A stretch of 8,211 bases of DNA, taken from positions 1 through 8,211 of the forward strand of contig JAYSTS010000020.1 of assembly GCA_043719475.1 (NCBI GenBank), given 5' to 3'. Positions 1-4,566 of this stretch are shown here, piece by piece. The first letter of the stretch is position 1; every line of letters begins with the position of its first letter. This DNA comes from SYFY01 sp043719475 (lineage in GTDB: Bacteria; Pseudomonadota; Gammaproteobacteria; Pseudomonadales; Azotimanducaceae). Position numbers and translations under genes: made by a program. The notes under the pieces were generated by a model that was given only the letters and a program-made list of their open reading frames with translations, was not told where the DNA came from and made no database searches.

Positions 1-690
1 GCATTGGTACGAGTCGATATGAGCGAGTACATGGAGAAACACTCCGTCGCCCGTCTGATCGGTGCGCCGCCGGGGTACGTCGGTTACGAAGAAGGTGGCA
101 TGTTGACGGAGAAAGTTCGCCGTCGACCCTATTCGCTGATTCTGCTCGACGAGATCGAAAAAGCGCATCCAGATGTTTTCAACATCCTGCTGCAAGTACT
201 TGATGACGGGAGACTTACCGATGGTCACGGAAGGACAGTCGACTTTCGGAATACGGTACTCGTCATGACATCGAATCTAGGTTCGTCAGCGATTCAGACA
301 CTCACTGAGGAAGGGCATGCCGACCGAATCACCAGTACAGTCATGGGGGTCGTCAGCCAGCATTTTCGGCCGGAGTTCATCAATCGGATCGACGACATCG
401 TTGTCTTTCATCCCCTCTCGCGTGAGCACATGCGGGACATTGCAGACATCCAGCTTGCCACCTTGCGCCGTCGGCTTCAGGAGCAAGACCTCGATATCGA
501 AGTCGACGAGGCGGCCTACGAGTTGCTGGTCGAAGAGGGCTACGACCCGGTTTACGGTGCGAGGCCGTTGAAGCGGGTATTGCAGAAGCGGATTGAGAAT
601 CCGTTGTCGAGTCGTCTGCTGCGGGGTGACTTCGTTCCCGGCAGCAGGATTCACGTCAGCGTCAAGGGCGGAAAATTGCAGTTTACTTGA
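1..690 (+). CDS. clpB: ATP-dependent disaggregase ClpB, C-terminal part (5' end outside window)
   Basis: Cytosolic Hsp100 chaperone that, with DnaK, threads aggregated proteins through a hexameric AAA+ ring. The last 229 residues are visible, against about 860 for the family, so the N-domain, first ATPase domain, coiled-coil middle domain and second Walker A lie upstream. Counting from base 1, the second ATPase domain shows the pore loop GYVGYEEGG (residues 25-33), Walker B LILLDE (46-51), sensor-1 Asn92 in TSNLGS, the arginine finger Arg129 in FRPEFINRID, and sensor-2 Arg188 in GARPLKR. The reading frame is open to the left edge; the TTG at position 4 falls inside the conserved VRVDMSE strand and is not a start. 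The sequence follows ClpB more closely than ClpA or ClpC, for example YEEGG, RRRPYS and the VFHPL region. The frame is intact to its stop. Family and identity are secure; the amino-terminal part cannot be judged. Confidence 0.95.
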   Translation, partial: ALVRVDMSEYMEKHSVARLIGAPPGYVGYEEGGMLTEKVRRRPYSLILLDEIEKAHPDVFNILLQVLDDGRLTDGHGRTVDFRNTVLVMTSNLGSSAIQTLTEEGHADRITSTVMGVVSQHFRPEFINRIDDIVVFHPLSREHMRDIADIQLATLRRRLQEQDLDIEVDEAAYELLVEEGYDPVYGARPLKRVLQKRIENPLSSRLLRGDFVPGSRIHVSVKGGKLQFT

Positions 691-702
691 TTGAATATGG
701 CC

Positions 703-728
703 GGGGAGCCCGATAAACCGGGGTTCCC
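703..728 (+). terminator. Stem-loop after clpB, probable transcript end
   Basis: Thirteen bases after the clpB stop, bases 703-712 pair with 719-728 around the six-base loop ATAAAC. The arms are GGGGAGCCCG and CGGGGTTCCC: eight Watson-Crick pairs, one G-T wobble and one G-G mismatch. The position and GC-rich stem suit a transcription terminator or a 3'-end stabilising hairpin. No run of T follows (the next bases are TCGATCATCG), so it is not a textbook intrinsic terminator. Confidence 0.5.
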
Positions 729-830
729 TCGATCATCGATAGGCTTTGGATATTGTATGGATATACAGTATCTCGTAAACTTTCGACAATAGAAGCGAGT
801 GTCTGGTTCTGTAGTTGCGGAGCGATCACC

Positions 831-1157
831 ATGAGCAATTCAACGAATTTTCGCGTCTCAACACCGCATCCTCCGGTTCAGTCGGTCCTGCCGCTTTTTG
901 ATGTACTTTTAGATGACCCTTTTGATGTACTTTTAGATGTAACAGAGCTTGGCGGCGTCGAGTGTAGTGATGCGGCAGCGCAGACTCTGCACGTCAAGTC
1001 CGTGCGAAGTCCAGATCCATTGAAACAAGCGCGGCGAGTCGCCACTGCACTGCGGCGCGGTGAGATTGCGGTCGGTGCCAGGCAGGCAGCTGTGAACTCT
1101 CTCTGCCAGTACCTGATTGATTCCTTGCAGTCCCCCTCATCCAGAATTCCGCACTAA
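831..1157 (+). CDS. Small FlgM-like protein (candidate anti-sigma-28 factor)
   Basis: A 108-residue protein starting at ATG 831, chosen because GGAG (819-822) sits 8 nt upstream; the frame stays open back to a TTG at 753, which has no ribosome site. The C-terminal half (about residues 47-98) resembles FlgM: a Ser-Asp-Ala-Ala-Ala-Gln segment, then DPLKQARRVATALRRGEIAV and a helix ending CQYLIDSL. This matches the FlgM pattern of ERVaelKxaIxxGxYxVd followed by an IAxxLL helix. FlgM binds the flagellar sigma factor FliA until the hook is built. The N-terminal half is unlike known families to my eye and holds the hexapeptide FDVLLD twice in tandem. The length fits FlgM (about 95-110). No other flagellar gene is visible, so the function rests on weak similarity alone. 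It could instead be a diverged or decaying copy. Confidence 0.5.
   Translation: MSNSTNFRVSTPHPPVQSVLPLFDVLLDDPFDVLLDVTELGGVECSDAAAQTLHVKSVRSPDPLKQARRVATALRRGEIAVGARQAAVNSLCQYLIDSLQSPSSRIPH
896..939 (+). repeat. In-frame tandem duplication, 20-nt identical units at 24-nt spacing
   Basis: The 20 bases at 896-915 (TTTTGATGTACTTTTAGATG) recur exactly at 920-939. The period of 24 nt is eight codons, so the duplication stays in frame and yields FDVLLD-DP-FDVLLD in the FlgM-like protein. The unit is much richer in A+T than the flanking sequence. Confidence 0.9.
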
Positions 1158-1177
1158 TTCCGCACTAATTCCGCACT
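1145..1177 (+). repeat. Three perfect 11-nt tandem repeats over the stop codon
   Basis: The unit AATTCCGCACT occurs three times head to tail at 1145-1155, 1156-1166 and 1167-1177. The stop codon of the FlgM-like gene (TAA, 1155-1157) spans the first junction. Because 11 is not a multiple of three, the second junction gives TAA at 1166-1168 in another frame, and the end of the third unit gives TGA at 1177-1179 in the remaining frame. Confidence 0.92.
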
Positions 1178-1220
1178 GAGCCCGGTACGCGTCTTGGCGG
1201 TCAGTGCCCGTTTTGGAGAC

Positions 1221-1244
1221 CCTTTGTCCTTGCCTTTGTCCTTG
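1221..1244 (+). repeat. Perfect 12-nt tandem duplication in the flgM-like/galU spacer
   Basis: The unit CCTTTGTCCTTG lies at 1221-1232 and again at 1233-1244. A decayed third copy may follow (CCATTG at 1245-1250). The 173-nt spacer 1158-1330 otherwise holds the end of the 11-nt array and the palindrome at 1267-1290. I saw no convincing sigma-70 promoter in it. Confidence 0.9.
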
Positions 1245-1266
1245 CCATTGAATCTGTGAAGGATAT

Positions 1267-1290
1267 CCGGGTACCGTGTCGGTACTCTGG
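1267..1290 (+). promoter_or_regulatory. Imperfect palindrome / stem-loop upstream of galU
   Basis: The core GTACCG (1271-1276) and CGGTAC (1280-1285) are perfect inverted repeats around TGT. Pairing extends outward with a G-T, a G-C and, past a one-base bulge, two C-G pairs, to give about ten pairs ending 41 nt before the galU start. It could be an operator, a leader hairpin, or the terminator of the preceding gene. No T-run follows, and which role applies cannot be told from sequence. Confidence 0.35.
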
Positions 1291-1330
1291 CTAGCATGTT
1301 CTGCTCGTCAGCTCATCGACAGGGAATTCA

Positions 1331-2161
1331 ATGATCAGGAAGTGCATTTTTCCAGTGGCCGGTTACGGTACGCGTTTTCTGCCTGCCACGAAGGCAATGC
1401 CTAAGGAAATCCTGCCAGTACTCGATAAACCTCTTGTGCAATACGGGGTGGAAGAGGCATTGGAAGCGGGCCTTACCGATATCGGTTTTGTTACCGGTCG
1501 AGGCAAGCGGGCGATCGAAGATCATTTCGATATCAGTTATGAGCTTGAGCATCAAATCGAAGGCACGGGCAAAGAGCGCATGCTCGACGGCATACGTAAG
1601 CTGATTGATGAGTGCACTTTTTCATATACACGACAGGTCAAAATGAACGGCCTGGGCCATGCCATTCTGACCAGCCGGACCATCGTCGGTGATGAGCCTT
1701 TTGCGGTAGTGCTGGCTGACGACCTGTGCTTTGGTGAGACCGAGGGCGTGCTGACACAGATGGTTCGACTCTATGAAGAACATCAATGCAGCATTGTCGC
1801 CATCGAAGAGGTGCCCATGGAAAACGTTTCCAGCTATGGAGTTGTCGCTGGAACCGCCATGAGTGATCGTCTGATCCGAATAACCGACATGGTGGAAAAA
1901 CCCAAGCCGGAGGATGCGCCCACCAATTTGGCGATTATTGGTCGCTACATCCTGACACCAGATATTTTCTCGATCATCGAATCAACACCACCGGGCCGTA
2001 ACGGAGAGGTCCAGATCACCGACGCTTTGATGCAACAGGCGAAACAAGGTCGGGTTATCGGCTACAAGTTTGCCGGTCGTCGTTTTGACTGTGGCAACGT
2101 CGATGGTTTTGTCGAAGCGACAAACTATTGTTACGAGAACTTTTACCGTAAACGCAAGTAA
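1331..2161 (+). CDS. galU: UTP--glucose-1-phosphate uridylyltransferase GalU
   Basis: Cytosolic enzyme that makes UDP-glucose and pyrophosphate from UTP and glucose-1-phosphate. UDP-glucose feeds lipopolysaccharide core, exopolysaccharide and related glycans. At 276 residues it is slightly shorter than the usual 280-300. The N-terminal nucleotide-binding motif is clear at residues 8-26: PVAGYGTRFLPATKAMPKE, with the G-x-G-T-R turn and Lys21/Lys25. Further family marks are GLGHAIL (107-113), VVLADD (126-131), the SSYGVV segment (167-172), EKPKPE (189-194), GRYIL (204-208) and GEVQITDA (225-232). The start is supported by AGGGA (1321-1325) five bases before ATG. It stands apart from its neighbours (173 nt before, 110 nt after), so it is probably its own unit or the start of one with the PLP enzyme. 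I saw nothing broken or unusual in it. Confidence 0.96.
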   Translation: MIRKCIFPVAGYGTRFLPATKAMPKEILPVLDKPLVQYGVEEALEAGLTDIGFVTGRGKRAIEDHFDISYELEHQIEGTGKERMLDGIRKLIDECTFSYTRQVKMNGLGHAILTSRTIVGDEPFAVVLADDLCFGETEGVLTQMVRLYEEHQCSIVAIEEVPMENVSSYGVVAGTAMSDRLIRITDMVEKPKPEDAPTNLAIIGRYILTPDIFSIIESTPPGRNGEVQITDALMQQAKQGRVIGYKFAGRRFDCGNVDGFVEATNYCYENFYRKRK

Positions 2162-2256
2162 CAGCGAAACCTGGTTGTCAGCGTCCGTTGAGTCGGATTG
2201 ATGGGGCGACGGTTTGAGAGGCGATTGAAACTTCGGGAAGCGGGGAAGCGAAGATT

Positions 2257-2264
2257 AAGGGGGG
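2257..2264 (+). promoter_or_regulatory. Ribosome binding site that fixes a TTG start
   Basis: AAGGGGGG lies 7 nt before TTG 2272. The upstream frame has a stop (TGA, 2215-2217) and no ATG or GTG between it and 2272. The first in-frame ATG is codon 41, already inside the conserved fold, so TTG is the best start. Confidence 0.7.
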
Positions 2265-2271
2265 CTTTTCG

Positions 2272-3435
2272 TTGAGTGAAATATTTCTGCTGGAGCAGTT
2301 GAGGAAAAAGTCTTGGCAGCCGATCAGCCTGCCTACGCCGTTGGCGGTGCATCAGTTGCCAACCCCGGCCTTGGTCCTCAATCGGCAGGTCATGGAGAGA
2401 AATCTGGCTCGCATGGCCGAGCACTTAGGCGAGCATGGAAAAAAAGCACGCCCTCATGCTAAAACACACAAATGCGCGATCCTTGCGCACGCCCAACTGG
2501 ATCATGGTGCGGTTGGACACTGTGCAGCCAAACTCGGTGAGGCGGCTGCGCTGATCCTTGCCGGCATTGGCAAGGTCCTGATCACGTCACCCATCGTTAG
2601 TCCGGGCAAGATCGTGGTGCTCGGTCAATTGGCGGGCGAGGCGACGGAACTGACGCTGGTTGTCGACAGCTGGGTTGGCATGCAGATGTTGCTGGACCAC
2701 TTCCCGCAGGGTCGCCAACTGGGTGTGGTGCTTGATATTGATGTGGATATGGGGCGCACCGGATGTCGAGATGAAGATGCAGCGCGTCGCATTCTAGAAG
2801 CTATCGAGCGCGACCAACGTTTCCATCTGGCGGGCATCCAGCACTACGCTGGACATCTCATGCATCTAGCGTCTTTTACTGAGCGCTCAGAACGATCACT
2901 GACTTCCTGGGGCCGTGCACTGGAGTTTGCCAAACGTGTGTGTGGTGAGTTGCCGGCGATCGTGACGGGTGGTGGATCAGGGACCTACGCGATCGATGTA
3001 AAGGTACCTGAGATTACTGACCTGCAGGTCGGCAGCTATCTCTTCATGGATCGTGAATACATGGATATTCAGTCGGTGACAGGAGAGAATTTCCACGAGT
3101 TCGAGCCATCCCTGACTGTTGCCTGTACCGCCATCAGCGCGCCACTGGCGCCGTTGAGTGCGGTTACGGTCAATGGTGGATTCAAGGCGTTTGCAGCCGA
3201 CAGCGGCGTCCCCGTCATTCATGGTGGACCGCCGGGCAAATTCAGATTTGCCGGCGATGAACATGGTGTTTTTCGCGTGACAACAGGTGATGCACCAGCA
3301 CTTGGTAGCGTCCTCCAATTCGTGGTGCCCCACTGCGATCCGACGGTTAATCTGCATGATGTCTATTGGGTGCAGGAAGCTGATGGACTGGTTCATACGG
3401 TGTGGCCAATCACCGCGCGAGGCGCGCTCTGGTAA
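2272..3435 (+). CDS. PLP enzyme of the D-threonine aldolase / D-serine dehydratase family
   Basis: A 387-residue protein with an alanine-racemase-type N-terminal barrel and a metal-binding C-terminal domain. These enzymes use PLP and a divalent metal to cleave D-threonine or related D-3-hydroxy amino acids to glycine plus an aldehyde, or to dehydrate D-serine. Visible marks: LPTPALVLN (29-37) opening the barrel, RPHAKTHK (60-67) with Lys64 as likely PLP lysine, DIDVDMGRTGCR (155-166), the phosphate-binding GGGSGTY (233-239), VNGGFKAFAADSG (300-312), GDEHG (328-332), and HCDPTVNLHD (354-363). His354 and Asp356 are the likely metal ligands; from memory, the His-x-Asp pattern is that of bacterial D-threonine aldolase, while a His-x-Cys pair is seen in D-serine dehydratase. 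The exact substrate cannot be fixed. Translation starts at TTG. It ends 48 nt before exbB, so cotranscription is possible, though it has no obvious part in lipid A synthesis. Confidence 0.85.
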   Translation: MSEIFLLEQLRKKSWQPISLPTPLAVHQLPTPALVLNRQVMERNLARMAEHLGEHGKKARPHAKTHKCAILAHAQLDHGAVGHCAAKLGEAAALILAGIGKVLITSPIVSPGKIVVLGQLAGEATELTLVVDSWVGMQMLLDHFPQGRQLGVVLDIDVDMGRTGCRDEDAARRILEAIERDQRFHLAGIQHYAGHLMHLASFTERSERSLTSWGRALEFAKRVCGELPAIVTGGGSGTYAIDVKVPEITDLQVGSYLFMDREYMDIQSVTGENFHEFEPSLTVACTAISAPLAPLSAVTVNGGFKAFAADSGVPVIHGGPPGKFRFAGDEHGVFRVTTGDAPALGSVLQFVVPHCDPTVNLHDVYWVQEADGLVHTVWPITARGALW

Positions 3436-3483
3436 GCCCGCCAGATATCCGTTCCTGGATAAACGATAGGGGAGGGTTGATCG

Positions 3484-4104
3484 ATGCTGGAGATCATTCA
3501 GTCCGGCGGCTGGCTTATGGTGCCCATCCTGTTGTGCAGCATCATCGCCGCCGCCATCAGTGGTGAGCGGTTGTGGTCGCTGCAGCGCAGCCGGGTCTTG
3601 CCCGCAAATCTTCTAGCCAGAACCTGGACCAGTCTCAAGAACGGTGAGATCGACGCTCAACGCTTGCGTGAATTACGGATGGGCAGTGCGTTGGGATCGG
3701 TGTTCGCATCAGGCATTGCCAATACGCGGCGTGGCCGGGAAGTTGTCAAACAGGCGATGACTGAAGCTACCGATCAGGTCAGTCATGAGCTCGAGCGTTA
3801 TCTGACGGCCCTCGGCATCATCGCATCCATCGCCCCCCTGCTTGGATTGCTTGGCACGGTGTGGGGGATGATCGACGTGTTCAGCGAGTTGATGGCAGCC
3901 GGTGCCGGGAATGCAAGCATGCTCGCAGGTGGCATCTCCAAGGCACTGATCACCACAGCGGCAGGTCTGACCGTTGCCATACCTGCACTGATGTTTCACA
4001 AGTTCTTTCAGCGTCGGGTCGATGAGCTGGTAGTCAGCATCGAGCAGGAGTCCGGCAAACTTGCCGATATCATGCACGGCGACGTTGACGACCCGCGGTT
4101 CTGA
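3484..4104 (+). CDS. exbB: ExbB/TolQ/MotA-family proton-channel protein
   Basis: Inner-membrane subunit of a proton-driven motor that works with ExbD, classically to energise TonB-dependent uptake through the outer membrane. At 206 residues it has the family plan of three membrane segments: about 9-29, 107-130 and 152-172, with a cytoplasmic loop of some 75 residues after the first. The conserved block APLLGLLGTVWGMI (117-130) and the ISKALITTAAGLTVAIPA segment (151-168) line the ion path in this family. A strong ribosome site, AGGGGAGG (3468-3475), lies 8 nt before ATG. Only 12 nt separate it from exbD. The pair often precedes lpxK and kdsB in gammaproteobacteria, and no tonB gene is visible here. 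That context suggests an envelope motor of unproven partner rather than a dedicated siderophore system. TolQ is less likely because no other tol gene is present. Confidence 0.88.
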   Translation: MLEIIQSGGWLMVPILLCSIIAAAISGERLWSLQRSRVLPANLLARTWTSLKNGEIDAQRLRELRMGSALGSVFASGIANTRRGREVVKQAMTEATDQVSHELERYLTALGIIASIAPLLGLLGTVWGMIDVFSELMAAGAGNASMLAGGISKALITTAAGLTVAIPALMFHKFFQRRVDELVVSIEQESGKLADIMHGDVDDPRF

Positions 4105-4116
4105 GCGTACTGGATC

Positions 4117-4566
4117 ATGGCACGAAGACGACGCGGACGGCACGAAACGACCATCGATATGGCACCGCTCATCGATGTGGTGTTCCTGCTGCTGATTTTT
4201 TTCATGGTATCAACCAACTTCGTTCGAGAATCCCAGTTGCGAATCAGCCTCCCCGAAGCAACCGGCGTGCCGAATGAGGATCGTCCTAACATCATCGAAC
4301 TCATCGTCGATCAAGGCGGTGATTACGCGGTCGATGGGCGATTGCTCGTGAATAATTCACTGGAGACGTTGATTACGGCGTTGGCTGAAGCCAAAAAGCG
4401 TTCGCCAGAAGACGTCAACCTCACCATCACTGCGGACGCCAACGCGAAGCATCAATCGGTGGTTCGCGCCATGGACGCGGCTGGCAAAGTCGGGCTGGTT
4501 CGCATCAGCATCACTACCCAACAGCCTGCGACCCAGGTAACGGCCCAAGATGAGCGAGACGACTGA
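4117..4566 (+). CDS. exbD: ExbD/TolR-family biopolymer transport protein
   Basis: Partner of the upstream ExbB: a 149-residue single-pass inner-membrane protein with a short basic cytoplasmic start (MARRRRGRHE), one membrane helix at about 18-34, and a periplasmic domain (about 40-140). The helix contains the hallmark MAPLIDVVFLLLIFFM (15-30), where Asp20 corresponds to the proton-carrying aspartate of ExbD/TolR. The periplasmic part shows the usual strand-helix pattern, including VDGRLL (72-77) and LTITADANAKHQSVVRAMD (101-119). There is no good ribosome site in the 12-nt gap after exbB, so translation is probably coupled. Its last 17 nt overlap the start of the next gene. Length is normal for the family. 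Confidence 0.9.
   Translation: MARRRRGRHETTIDMAPLIDVVFLLLIFFMVSTNFVRESQLRISLPEATGVPNEDRPNIIELIVDQGGDYAVDGRLLVNNSLETLITALAEAKKRSPEDVNLTITADANAKHQSVVRAMDAAGKVGLVRISITTQQPATQVTAQDERDD

Noticed and set aside
776..802. TAAACTTT, close to the -35 of a FliA-type flagellar promoter, upstream of the FlgM-like gene.
   Set aside because: No match to the FliA -10 element (GCCGATAA) occurs at the required spacing; the bases there are GCGAGTGT.
804..818. A sigma-54-like element: TGG and TTGC with GG and GC exactly 10 nt apart, upstream of the FlgM-like gene.
   Set aside because: Transcription would begin near 830, right at the start codon, and would exclude the GGAG ribosome site at 819-822. The middle of the motif also departs from consensus.
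753..830. Upstream extension of the FlgM-like frame to a TTG at 753.
   Set aside because: There is no ribosome site before it, whereas ATG 831 has GGAG at good spacing, and the added residues show no family similarity.
3436..3483. A small hairpin (TATCC / GGATA) between the PLP enzyme and exbB as a terminator.
   Set aside because: The stem is only five pairs, is A+T-containing and has no T-run after it; too weak to claim that transcription stops here.
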